DNA of 64,000 bases from Desulfovibrio sp. (lineage in GTDB: Bacteria; Desulfobacterota; Desulfovibrionia; Desulfovibrionales; Desulfovibrionaceae). The translations under genes were made by a program, and so were the position numbers. The stretch covers positions 48,973 through 112,972 of the forward strand of contig JAISTH010000073.1 in assembly GCA_031272715.1 (NCBI GenBank), given 5' to 3'. Under the pieces are notes generated by a model. That model made no database searches, had not been told where the DNA came from, and was given only the letters and a program-made list of their open reading frames with translations. The number at the start of each line of letters is the position of its first letter. The first letter of the stretch is position 1. Of this stretch, positions 1 through 7,618 are shown piece after piece.

Positions 1-1
1 C

Positions 2-247
2 GTCGCTGGCGTAGCTCTCATGTTTCCGCCAGCGTTCTTTACCTACAATTTTTTGGGGTGTGCCCTATGGGTAGGGGGATTGGTCTCAGCAGGATTCTTC
101 CTCGGGAATATCCCCTGGGTGCGGGCGAACTTCAGCATCATCGTCTACATCATCGTGCTGGTGTCGGTGATGCCGATTGCAATTGAGATGTGTAGATCTT
201 GGTGGCAGGGAAGGAAAGCTAAGGCGGAAGTCAAGACGTCACGATGA
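2..247 (+). CDS. DedA family membrane protein, C-terminal part (5' end outside window)
   Basis: The reading frame is open from the window edge and ends at TGA 245-247, so only the last 81 codons are present. The fragment starts with VAG, continues through a phenylalanine/tyrosine-rich stretch (FFTYNFLG) and carries GFFLGNIPWVRANFS followed by a hydrophobic segment ending in an acidic-basic tail. This pattern matches the C-terminus of DedA/SNARE-associated integral membrane proteins, which are linked to membrane homeostasis and lipid flipping. The N-terminal membrane segments are outside the window. The 3' end overlaps the convergent ATPase gene by 17 bp. Family assignment is by recognition of the C-terminal motif; substrate is unknown. 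Confidence 0.75.
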   Translation, partial: VAGVALMFPPAFFTYNFLGCALWVGGLVSAGFFLGNIPWVRANFSIIVYIIVLVSVMPIAIEMCRSWWQGRKAKAEVKTSR

Positions 248-1670
248 GACGTCCATCGTCCATGCGTGCGTGTCTATTGACGCACAAAGGGACGTCCTCG
301 TCGTAGTGGGTGACGATGATGATGTGCATGCCGGTCTCGGCGAGTTTGTCCAGCGTATCGAGATACTGGGTGCGCGAGGCGGCATCAAGTCCGGAACATG
401 GCTCGTCAAGCAGCAAGATTGATGGGTTGCCCATGATCGCCCTCGCCAGAAACACGCGCCGCAACTGCCCCGTGGAGAGTTGATCTATGGTGCGGTCGGC
501 CAGTTCCGCAAGCCCTATCGTCTTTAGAGCATGTAAAGCTTTGGCCTCTTCAGAGGCGGCAAAAGAGCGATAGAGTCCTACCGTGTTGTCGATTCCCGAA
601 CAGAGCAACTCCAGCACTGTCACATCGTAGTCGTACTGCGCCTGTGACAGGTCGGCTACGAGGCGGTATGCTTTGCGCACCTGCAACAGGGTGCGCAGAG
701 GTTGTGTTCTGCCCGGCATCCACCTGCGGATGTGCCCTCCCGACGCCACCATCTCGTCCCCTGCCAAGAGGCGCAATAGTGTCGACTTGCCAGATCCGTT
801 GGCACCTGCTATGCGCCAGTGTTCTCCTTGATGCATGTCCCATGTAATATCATAGAGGGCCTGCTCACGATCTACATACACATCGACATGATCCAGCGAG
901 ACAAGCAGGCGCCCGTCCTCTGGCAGATGAGGGGCTGTGGCAGTTCTGACCTTGGTGGTGGGGGATTTCTTGTACTGGGGTACATTTTTGCGTAGCTTGC
1001 CATGGTCAAGCCAATATCTGTGCGTACACCATGAAGGGATATTTGCGAGTCTATGCTCTGCCATGATAATGGTGTGGGAGTTTGCAAAAGACTCAAGTAT
1101 ACCCCAAAATTTCTGTCTGTTAGCCTTGTCCAAGCCGTCTGTGCATTCATCGAGGAGCAAGAGTTTGGGACCCCATACAAGAGCTCTGCCAAGTAAAAGC
1201 AAGCGGAGTTGTCCTTGAGAGAGACTGGGCAGTGACCTGTCCAGCAGTGCGGTTATCCCCATGCTCTTGGCAAGGGTCACACAGGCGGTTTTTTGATGAT
1301 CTGGCGCGGAGCCGTAGAGTAAGGGGGTATCGTCAAAACCTGTGAGCAACAACTCTAGGCCAGTCAGGAGCCATTGTTGCCGCTGATAGACTCCTTGCTG
1401 CAACGGTGACACTATTGCTGCGAGACTTCTTCCGGCAATGGGGGACGTCTCCTCTCCCTCGTCAGTCATCCACGCAATACGCCCTGTGGTTGCCCAGACA
1501 TCTCCTCTGAGCAGGCGCAACAGCGTGGTTTTTCCCGATCCATTGTCGCCAAGCAAAGCGCAATGCTCGCCCTCGTATATGGTGAGGGTGACGTCCTGGA
1601 TTGCGTCTCTGTCGCCTCCGGGAAGGCGACAGCAGACATCCTTGAGCGTGGCAAGGATCGGAGCTGACAT
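231..1670 (-). CDS. Tandem ABC ATPase, ModF type
   Basis: This 479-residue soluble protein has two ABC ATPase domains. Each has a Walker A (GDNGSGKTT near residue 42 and GANGSGKST near residue 290), a signature (LSQGQLR and LSTGQLRR) and a Walker B (LLLLDEC and ILLLDEP). There are no membrane segments. Length and duplicated layout match ModF-type proteins, annotated as molybdenum-transport ATPases, whose real role is unsettled. The first Walker B is followed by Cys-Thr rather than Pro, so the two sites may not be equivalent. It is the last gene of the minus-strand group starting at nfnA and begins 18 bp after the PHP gene. No good Shine-Dalgarno precedes the chosen ATG. A link to molybdate is suggested by family name and by the Mo/W genes elsewhere in the window, not by direct neighbours. 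Confidence 0.7.
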   Translation of the reverse strand: MSAPILATLKDVCCRLPGGDRDAIQDVTLTIYEGEHCALLGDNGSGKTTLLRLLRGDVWATTGRIAWMTDEGEETSPIAGRSLAAIVSPLQQGVYQRQQWLLTGLELLLTGFDDTPLLYGSAPDHQKTACVTLAKSMGITALLDRSLPSLSQGQLRLLLLGRALVWGPKLLLLDECTDGLDKANRQKFWGILESFANSHTIIMAEHRLANIPSWCTHRYWLDHGKLRKNVPQYKKSPTTKVRTATAPHLPEDGRLLVSLDHVDVYVDREQALYDITWDMHQGEHWRIAGANGSGKSTLLRLLAGDEMVASGGHIRRWMPGRTQPLRTLLQVRKAYRLVADLSQAQYDYDVTVLELLCSGIDNTVGLYRSFAASEEAKALHALKTIGLAELADRTIDQLSTGQLRRVFLARAIMGNPSILLLDEPCSGLDAASRTQYLDTLDKLAETGMHIIIVTHYDEDVPLCVNRHARMDDGRLIVTS

Positions 1671-1688
1671 GTGGATATCTACTGGGTG

Positions 1689-2552
1689 TCAGGACAATGG
1701 GAGTATTTCTTTGCGACCGTGTCTGACGACAATGTGATTTTTAAAGCCAAATGCTTGTGCATATGTCGCAAGTCGCGGAAATGCGTAGCCGATGTCGGCA
1801 GGGGCGTGGGCATCCGAGGCAAAGCTCACGTCAACGCCACATTGTGCGGCCAAGGACATGATGAGAGGCGCAGGGTAAATCTCCTGGCATGGCTTGCGCA
1901 GTCCTGCAGAGGATATCTCCATGGCCATGCCCTGTGTCTTGAGCTTGTATAAAGATTCTTTAAGAAGTTCTTGGCTTTTATGACGATTTAGCCAAATGTG
2001 GAATTGATCCACAGAAAATATCTTGATTAGATCCGGGTGTGAAGCGATCTGGAAGAGCCCTGAGGCGATCATGTCATTCCAAGCGCTAAAGTACGCTTCG
2101 TATATTTTGTCGCATTCTTCCTGAGACAAGCCCTCCCAGGCATCTGCCACATCGTCGAATCCCCACGTCCCCAAGAAATGGACACTCCCCAGCAGGTAGT
2201 CGTAGTCGTACGCCCTGCAGGCTGCCTCGGTAAATTGCAACTGCCCCTCCAGCCAGTCCATCTCCTGGCCAAGAAGCACCTCGCAGGGACCGTTTGACCC
2301 GCTACGCGGGGAGGCCCGCAAGGCGCGGACCTCCCCAATGTAGTCAGGCATGTGTGCGGTCAGTTGATCCCGGTACTCATGCGTATAATTGAAACCCTCG
2401 GGCCGTGGCGAATGCTCCGTGAAGCCCAACAGGGTCATACCCTTGTCAAGGGCGGCTGCATACATCTCTTCGGGCGTGGTTGCGCCGTGGGAGTAGCAGG
2501 TATGCGTATGCAGGTCGGCGAGGATCAATGCATCACTTTCCCGTGTTTGCAA
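1689..2552 (-). CDS. PHP-family phosphatase, histidinol-phosphatase (HisK) type
   Basis: The 287-residue protein begins with the PHP metal-binding motif ADLHTHTCYSHG and has the other expected elements in order: FTEHS, GQEMDW, LLGSVHFL, ASHPDLIK and the C-terminal SDAHAP. These histidines and aspartates form the trinuclear metal site of PHP phosphoesterases. Length and motif spacing match monofunctional histidinol-phosphate phosphatase, the penultimate histidine-biosynthesis enzyme. The start overlaps the end of nfnB by 20 bp, so the two are probably co-translated. Because hisH-hisF are elsewhere in the window and no his gene adjoins this one, another phosphoester substrate is possible. Confidence 0.75.
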   Translation of the reverse strand: MQTRESDALILADLHTHTCYSHGATTPEEMYAAALDKGMTLLGFTEHSPRPEGFNYTHEYRDQLTAHMPDYIGEVRALRASPRSGSNGPCEVLLGQEMDWLEGQLQFTEAACRAYDYDYLLGSVHFLGTWGFDDVADAWEGLSQEECDKIYEAYFSAWNDMIASGLFQIASHPDLIKIFSVDQFHIWLNRHKSQELLKESLYKLKTQGMAMEISSAGLRKPCQEIYPAPLIMSLAAQCGVDVSFASDAHAPADIGYAFPRLATYAQAFGFKNHIVVRHGRKEILPLS

Positions 2553-3942
2553 GTCTGGCGCAGATGGCCTGCCCGGCTTTGCGGCCGGCTCCCATGGCGA
2601 GGATGACCGTAGCCGATCCTGTCACGATGTCACCTCCGGCATAGACGCCATCAATGGACGTCATGCCGTGCTCGTCCGTCTCGATGTAGCCTCGGGCATT
2701 TCTGCGCATGTCGGGCGTTGCCTCGAGCAATATGGGATTCGCCCGTGTTCCCAGTGCAACGATGGCGAGATCCGTGGGCAAGGTCCATGTCTGCCCTTCA
2801 ATGGGGACTGGCTTGCGTCTACCTGAGGCGTCCGGTTCTCCCAGCTCCATTTTCTGTAGTTTCACGGATGTGAGGCGTGCATTTTCGTCACCGCAAAATT
2901 CCAGTGGGGCTGACAGCAAGGAGAACTGCACGCCTTCTTCCTCGGCATGTTCGATTTCTTCCTTACGCGCCGGCATTTCGTCACGCGTGCGACGGTAGAC
3001 GATGTGGACGCTCTCGGCGCCCATGCGCAGTGCAGTGCGTGCGGAATCCATGGCCACGTTTCCAGCGCCGTAGACAGTGACGTTTCGCCCCTGCAAGACA
3101 GGTGTGTCAAACTTTGGGAAATCGTACGCCCTGCCGAGATTGACTCTGGTCAGATACTCGTTTGCGGAACAGACGCCAATGAGGTTCTCGCCAGGGACTC
3201 CCAGAAAGATAGGTAGTCCAGCTCCAACGCCGATGAAGACGGCCCCGTACTCTTTGCGCAGATCGGCCACTTGTATCGTCCTCCCTCCGACGTGATTGAG
3301 GCGGAAGGTGACGCCCATGCGCTTGAGACCATCGATCTCTGCGGCCACGATGTCCTTGGGCAGGCGGAAGGCCGGGATGCCGTAGATGAGGACGCCTCCG
3401 GGCTCGTGGAGCGCCTCGAAGACGTCCACCTGCAGTCCCTGGGCGGCGCAGAAGCCGGCACACGTGAGGGATGCCGGGCCGGAACCGATGCAGGCGACCT
3501 TGGCGCCATTACCCTTTGCCCCTTTGCCGCTGGAGGCTGGAGGCGTCTTGAGCATGGCATCGGCCACGAAACGCTCGAGGCGTCCGATGCACACGGGTTG
3601 CCCCTTGGCGCTGAGGACGCACTTGGACTCGCACTGCCGCTCCTGTGGACAGACCCGGCCGCAGACGGCCGGCAGGCTGTTGGTGGACGCGATGGAGCGA
3701 TGGGCGGCGGCGACGTCGCCCTTGGTCAAGTGGCCGATGAATTCCTTTATTGGGACCTCGACGGGGCATCCGGCGATGCACAGGGGCTTCTTGCACTGCA
3801 GGCAGCGTGCGGCTTCTTTTTTGGCCATCTCCGCCGTGTAGCCCAGGGCGACCTCGGAGAAATTTTTCCGCCGCTGCTCGGCGGGCTGACAGGGCATTTC
3901 CGTCCGGGGGGCGATCGGTTTCTTTTGCTTATGCTCAGCCAT
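2533..3942 (-). CDS. nfnB: NfnB/SudA-type large subunit of NADH-dependent ferredoxin:NADP+ oxidoreductase
   Basis: The protein has 469 residues. The N-terminal part carries GltD-type cysteine motifs (CLQCKKPLCIAGCPVEVPI and CGRVCPQERQCESKC) for two Fe-S clusters. Two dinucleotide-binding domains follow, with GSGPASLTCA and GAGNVAMDSA. This is the layout of glutamate synthase small subunits and of NfnB, which with NfnA performs flavin-based bifurcation linking NADH, ferredoxin and NADPH. The ATG at 3942 is chosen because GGAGG lies just upstream and the protein start matches the family. A longer reading to 4188 only reads through nfnA in another frame. It overlaps nfnA by 8 bp, and this pairing is what distinguishes it from GltD. 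No gltB-like large subunit is nearby. Confidence 0.88.
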   Translation of the reverse strand: MAEHKQKKPIAPRTEMPCQPAEQRRKNFSEVALGYTAEMAKKEAARCLQCKKPLCIAGCPVEVPIKEFIGHLTKGDVAAAHRSIASTNSLPAVCGRVCPQERQCESKCVLSAKGQPVCIGRLERFVADAMLKTPPASSGKGAKGNGAKVACIGSGPASLTCAGFCAAQGLQVDVFEALHEPGGVLIYGIPAFRLPKDIVAAEIDGLKRMGVTFRLNHVGGRTIQVADLRKEYGAVFIGVGAGLPIFLGVPGENLIGVCSANEYLTRVNLGRAYDFPKFDTPVLQGRNVTVYGAGNVAMDSARTALRMGAESVHIVYRRTRDEMPARKEEIEHAEEEGVQFSLLSAPLEFCGDENARLTSVKLQKMELGEPDASGRRKPVPIEGQTWTLPTDLAIVALGTRANPILLEATPDMRRNARGYIETDEHGMTSIDGVYAGGDIVTGSATVILAMGAGRKAGQAICARLANTGK

Positions 3943-4774
3943 TGTGGGCCTCCTTGAAGAGCGCAAGGGACTGTTGCTCCTGGGTGCGGTAGGCGCCGAG
4001 GCGCAATCGCAGTTCGGCGAAATCCACCTTGTGGCCGTCGAACTCGGGCCCGTCCACGCAGGCGAAGCGGGTCTTGCCGTCCACGGTGACCCGACAGGCG
4101 CCGCACATGCCGATGCCGTCCACCATGATGGGGTTGAGGCTGACCGTGGTGTGCACGCCAAAGGGCAGCGTGGTCTTGGCCACCGCATCCATCATGGGGA
4201 CGGGGCCCACGGCCACGACCTCACCCACCTGCTTGTCCTTCTCCAGGCGATCCCTGAGCAACTCAGTGACTAGCCCTTTGTGGCCGTAGCTGCCGTCGTC
4301 GGTGGATATGAGCATTTCGTGCGCAAAGGATCTGAGTTCATTTTCAAACAGTAACAAGTCCTTGCTCCTGGCGCCGATCACGGCAACCACCCTGTTGCCG
4401 GCCTTGGCGTGGCCCTTGGCGATGTGGTGCATGGCGGCGATGCCGGTGCCTCCACCCACGCAGACCACGGTGCCGCAGGGAGTGATGTGGGTAGGGTGCC
4501 CCAGCGGGCCGCACAGGTCGAGGATCTCGTCTCCCTCGCCCATTGTCTCCAAGGTCGCCGTGGTCTTGCCCATGACGAGGTACACGATGACGATGGTCCC
4601 CTTGTCGGGGTCGGTGTCGGCGATGGTCAGGGGGATGCGTTCGCCCATGGCATGGGTGCGTAAGATGACGAAATGTCCGGGCCGGGCGACTGCGGCGATG
4701 TGGGGAGCCTTGAGGGTGAGTTTGCTGGTCTTCCCCGGGATTAGCCGTTCGACGTGCACTATTGGTATTGGCAT
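3935..4774 (-). CDS. nfnA: NfnA/SudB-type small subunit (FAD/NAD-binding, [2Fe-2S])
   Basis: This 279-residue protein has the ferredoxin-NADP reductase fold: an FAD-binding barrel with RIPLTIAD, a glycine-rich GGGTGIAAMHHIAKG nucleotide site, and a C-terminal cysteine motif (GMCGACRVTVDGKTRFACVDGPEF) that binds a [2Fe-2S] cluster. This is the small subunit of NfnAB and is also close to dihydroorotate dehydrogenase electron-transfer subunits (PyrK). The direct overlap with nfnB and the absence of pyrD favour NfnA. It is the first gene of a minus-strand group continuing through nfnB, the PHP phosphatase and the tandem ATPase. In anaerobes such as sulfate reducers the complex balances NADPH and reduced ferredoxin pools. 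Confidence 0.88.
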   Translation of the reverse strand: MPIPIVHVERLIPGKTSKLTLKAPHIAAVARPGHFVILRTHAMGERIPLTIADTDPDKGTIVIVYLVMGKTTATLETMGEGDEILDLCGPLGHPTHITPCGTVVCVGGGTGIAAMHHIAKGHAKAGNRVVAVIGARSKDLLLFENELRSFAHEMLISTDDGSYGHKGLVTELLRDRLEKDKQVGEVVAVGPVPMMDAVAKTTLPFGVHTTVSLNPIMVDGIGMCGACRVTVDGKTRFACVDGPEFDGHKVDFAELRLRLGAYRTQEQQSLALFKEAHNG

Positions 4775-4861
4775 GGAGGACTCCTGGCAGGGGGATGTGC
4801 GCCGGAGGGACGCAATGTGGCCATACTAAGGCAATTGTAGCACTCAGTCCACCTTGCGACA

Positions 4862-6187
4862 TTATTCACAATGTTCGTGCAAGGGCGGTTCCCAGAGTTC
4901 ACCAGCCACATACACCGCCCGCACCGCCCTGTCGTCCCCCAGCGTCATCAGGACGTGCAGCAGTTCGTCCAGGCAGGCCGTCTGGGCGCATCGCAGCGCG
5001 AGCAGCGGCGTGGCCTGCGTGTCCAGGGCGATGATGTCCGCCTCGAGGCCCGGTGCGAGGCGTCCCACCTTGTCGTCGATACCGAGGCTCCTCGCCGAGC
5101 CCAGAGTTGCCAGATAGCACGCCTCGAGGCCGGTCAGCGCACCATGCCGCAACTGGGCGACCTTGTAGGCATCCCCGAGCGTCTGCAACAAAGAAAAGCT
5201 AGTCCCGGCTCCGACATCGGATCCCAGCCCCACCTGCACTAGGCGGTCCGGTCGCTTTGCTTGGCGGATGTCGAACAGACCTGACCCCAAGAAGAGGTTG
5301 GAGGATGGGCAGTGGATAACGGCCGCACCCCGGTCTGCGAAGAGGGAAAGCTCCGCCTCCGCCAGGTGCACGCCGTGGGCGTAGACCGCCCGTGGGCGGA
5401 GCAGTCCGTATCTGTCGTACACTTGGGCGTAGGACGTGCTGTCTGGGCAGAGGGACTTGACCCACTCCACCTCGGCCACGGTCTCCGAGATGTGGGACTG
5501 GACGACGATGTCGGGATGCTCCTTGGCGAGGGCCCCGATCGCCTCCATCTCCTCATGGCTGCACGCCGGGACAAATCTCGGCGTCAGGGCGTATTCGCAG
5601 CGGCCTCGTCCGTGCCAGCGATCGATCAACCGGTGCGCATCGTCGTATGTCGACTGGGCCGTGTCCAACAGCTCCGGCGGGGCGTTGCGGTCCATGGCGA
5701 CCTTCCCGGCGATGATCCTGACATTGCGGGCCGTCGCCGCAGTGAAGAGGGCATCCGCCGAGCACGGATGGACTGTGCCGAAGGCGCAGGCGGTCGTGGT
5801 CCCGTTGCGCAGCATTTCGTCCAGGCACGCCTCGGCCATCATCTTGGCGTAGTCCGGATCGTTGTATTTCGTTTCCGCGGGGAAGGCATGGCGCGTGAGC
5901 CAATCGACGAGTTCCGGGGCAGGGGAGCCAAGTATCTCCATCTGCGGTGGGTGGAGGTGGGCATCGATCATGCCGGGCATGAGCAGGCAGCCGGGGTGGC
6001 GGACGACAACCGCGCGGTTTCGTTGCTCCGGCGGCAGTTGCGCCATCACCGTGTCCTCGTCGCCGACTGCGACGATGCGTCCCCCATCCACGGCTATGGC
6101 TCCGTGGATCTCATGCCGCGCGGCACCCTCGTCGCTGAGAAACGGGTCGTCGGTGTAGGTCAGCAGCGACCCGCAGAGGATTTTCAC
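4862..6187 (-). CDS. guaD: Guanine deaminase (amidohydrolase)
   Basis: The 441-residue protein has the amidohydrolase metal motif PGMIDAHLHPPQ near residue 74. It also has the guanine-deaminase landmarks NGTTTACAFGTVH, SHISE, YAHGVHL, HCPSSNLFLGSG and GLGSDVGAGTSFS. These supply the zinc ligands and the guanine-binding loop. The expected reaction is cytoplasmic hydrolysis of guanine to xanthine and ammonia in purine salvage. Length is normal for GuaD. It stands alone, 87 bp from nfnA and just upstream of the tRNA-Ser gene on the opposite strand. Other amidohydrolases acting on related purines share most motifs, but the whole set favours guanine. Confidence 0.85.
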   Translation of the reverse strand: MKILCGSLLTYTDDPFLSDEGAARHEIHGAIAVDGGRIVAVGDEDTVMAQLPPEQRNRAVVVRHPGCLLMPGMIDAHLHPPQMEILGSPAPELVDWLTRHAFPAETKYNDPDYAKMMAEACLDEMLRNGTTTACAFGTVHPCSADALFTAATARNVRIIAGKVAMDRNAPPELLDTAQSTYDDAHRLIDRWHGRGRCEYALTPRFVPACSHEEMEAIGALAKEHPDIVVQSHISETVAEVEWVKSLCPDSTSYAQVYDRYGLLRPRAVYAHGVHLAEAELSLFADRGAAVIHCPSSNLFLGSGLFDIRQAKRPDRLVQVGLGSDVGAGTSFSLLQTLGDAYKVAQLRHGALTGLEACYLATLGSARSLGIDDKVGRLAPGLEADIIALDTQATPLLALRCAQTACLDELLHVLMTLGDDRAVRAVYVAGELWEPPLHEHCE

Positions 6188-6245
6188 CTGGGCATCCCCT
6201 TGATAATGCTAAGGATTGGTGTACAGTGGCCCCCCTCAAGCGTGC

Positions 6246-6336
6246 GGAGGGATGGCAGAGCTGGCCGATCGCGGCAGCCTTGAAAGCTGTTGAGGGCGTA
6301 TGCCCTCCGGGGGTTCGAATCCCTCTCCCTCCGCCA
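6246..6336 (+). tRNA. tRNA-Ser (anticodon UGA)
   Basis: A full type-II tRNA folds here. The acceptor stem is GGAGGGA (6246-6252) with TCCCTCC (6326-6332), followed by discriminator G6333 and encoded CCA 6334-6336. The anticodon stem GCAGC/GCTGT holds loop CTTGAAA with anticodon TGA at 6281-6283. The long variable arm GAGGGC-GTAT-GCCCTC is typical of serine tRNAs, and the T loop is TTCGAAT. The 3' end from the variable arm to one base past CCA is duplicated at 18385-18427, which marks this gene as the attachment site of the downstream island. Confidence 0.95.
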
Positions 6337-6337
6337 C
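6295..6337 (+). repeat. Left attachment-site repeat (tRNA-Ser 3' end)
   Basis: These 43 bp, covering the end of the variable arm, the T arm, the acceptor 3' strand and CCA, recur without mismatch at 18385-18427 in the same orientation. The bases on either side differ (6294 and 6338 against 18384 and 18428). This is the usual footprint of integration into a tRNA 3' end, with the tRNA rebuilt by the incoming copy. Confidence 0.9.
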
Positions 6338-7042
6338 CAGCTTCAGGCTATCTACAGAAAAGCCGTGCACGTCCTTCCCCACACCATTTCCTCCACGTAG
6401 CAGATATTGCGCAAGCTACCCATCCCAACTCTGTTTATAATTTGGCATGCTATTTGCATGCTAGGCCTGACTGGACCACTTCGTTCGTGTGTTGTGCTGG
6501 CGGATTGGGGCTTGGCACGCACGAAATTACCAGCACCATGGACGCACGATAGTGGACCAAGGGCCGCAGGCCGAAATTCTGCCATCGCAATCCCCCGTAC
6601 GCAACCCTGTCCACCTACGCCGGTGCGGCCTCGCAGGGAAGTCCCCATATCGTCGATTTTGGGGGGCGTTTCCGGTCGGGATGATGTCCGCAAGGGTCAG
6701 GCCATCCCGACGCACTACTGACGGCTTCGAGGGGGTCTGTGCTGCCTCCTGGAACCAGGACGTGCGTCACGCCCTCCCCGGGGTGCAGTCAAACCGCCAG
6801 GGCGCAGCGGTGAACCTTTCCGACTGACCGGCTTCCTCTCGATTTCCCGTCTTCCCTGCCTTTCCCGAACCAGAAAGCCTGCCTGCGCATCGCCCCACGT
6901 CTTCTGCGTGATCGACACCCCGTTTTTGATGGCGTCTCCCGTGAGGGCGATGGCCGGCGTGATCAATGCTATCCGGGGGGCATCTTCAAGCGCAAGAAGG
7001 CGGCCCCCAGCATAGCCTACCCGTTCGACCAAAACGGCAGCA
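6338..7042. other. Gene-poor left end of the island
   Basis: No convincing gene is seen in these 705 bp. Several short open frames exist (for example 6715-7032 on the minus strand), but none resembles a known family, shows a good ribosome site or has convincing protein-like composition. The position next to the tRNA is where an integrase gene would be expected, so the segment may be its eroded remains; this is inference. Confidence 0.5.
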
Positions 7043-7423
7043 CTAGCCGTCGCTGGCCGCGCCCTCCTGTTCGACCAATTCCTTGAGCGAGAAGACCGCG
7101 TTCTCCACCAGGGAGAGGATCACCTTTCTGTATGCGGGGGGGAGGAGGCACAGCAGGTCGTTGATGCGTTGGGCATCTCCTGCCGGACCTGTTGTCGGGG
7201 ATGGTGCCCGGAAGAGGTCGGGCACGGAGCAGGTGAGATGGTTTGCAAAGTCCTGGAGCCGATGGATCTGGGTGGCGACCTCGCCGTTCTCGATTTGGCA
7301 CATCGTGGTCTGGCTGACCCCAATGAAGGCGGCCAACTGAGCCTGTGTCAGCCCCTTTGCCCTCCTCCTCGCCGCAATGGTCGCCCCGAGGGCCACCACA
7401 AGGGCGCATCTTTTCTCTGCCAT
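7043..7423 (-). CDS. XRE-family HTH regulator of the island
   Basis: This is a 126-residue protein. Residues about 14-68 form an XRE helix-turn-helix (RRRAKGLTQAQLAAFIGVSQTTMCQIENGEVATQIHRL, quoted in part). A C-terminal helical segment of unknown role follows. ATG 7423 is chosen because an AGGGGG purine run precedes it at good spacing; a longer reading to 7471 has no such support. It is divergent from the helicase gene across a 195-bp AT-rich spacer with repeated TTGGT-type boxes, the arrangement of controller proteins that time expression of restriction or defence genes. Repressor or activator role is not shown by sequence. Confidence 0.8.
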   Translation of the reverse strand: MAEKRCALVVALGATIAARRRAKGLTQAQLAAFIGVSQTTMCQIENGEVATQIHRLQDFANHLTCSVPDLFRAPSPTTGPAGDAQRINDLLCLLPPAYRKVILSLVENAVFSLKELVEQEGAASDG

Positions 7424-7479
7424 TGCTGGCCCCCTTCTTAGGCGAAAGCCTACCAGAGGCGGGGGAACCATTTTTTAAG

Positions 7480-7525
7480 TGGTACCAATTTTTTTATTGA
7501 AGTATAACCAATATACGTGTAAAGA
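7480..7525 (+). promoter_or_regulatory. Candidate promoter/operator between the XRE gene and the helicase
   Basis: The spacer contains the palindrome TGGTACCA at 7480-7487 and further ACCA boxes at 7467-7470 and 7507-7510, each followed by an AT run. A possible sigma-70 promoter for the helicase is TTGAAG (7497-7502), a 17-bp spacer and TAAAGA (7520-7525). The overlap of boxes and promoter suggests binding by the XRE protein. This is inference from layout. Confidence 0.4.
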
Positions 7526-7618
7526 TAGCATTTTGAGGCAGAGGGCAGAACCAGTGCGAACCGGCTTCGCCCAGCAATTTCGGCATCCTTACATTCTCCA
7601 CGTCCAGAGGCACGGCTC

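Noticed and set aside
3943..4188. N-terminal extension of nfnB
   Set aside because: The extra residues overlap nfnA in another frame and are Ser/Pro/Arg-rich; ATG 3942 has a ribosome site and family match.
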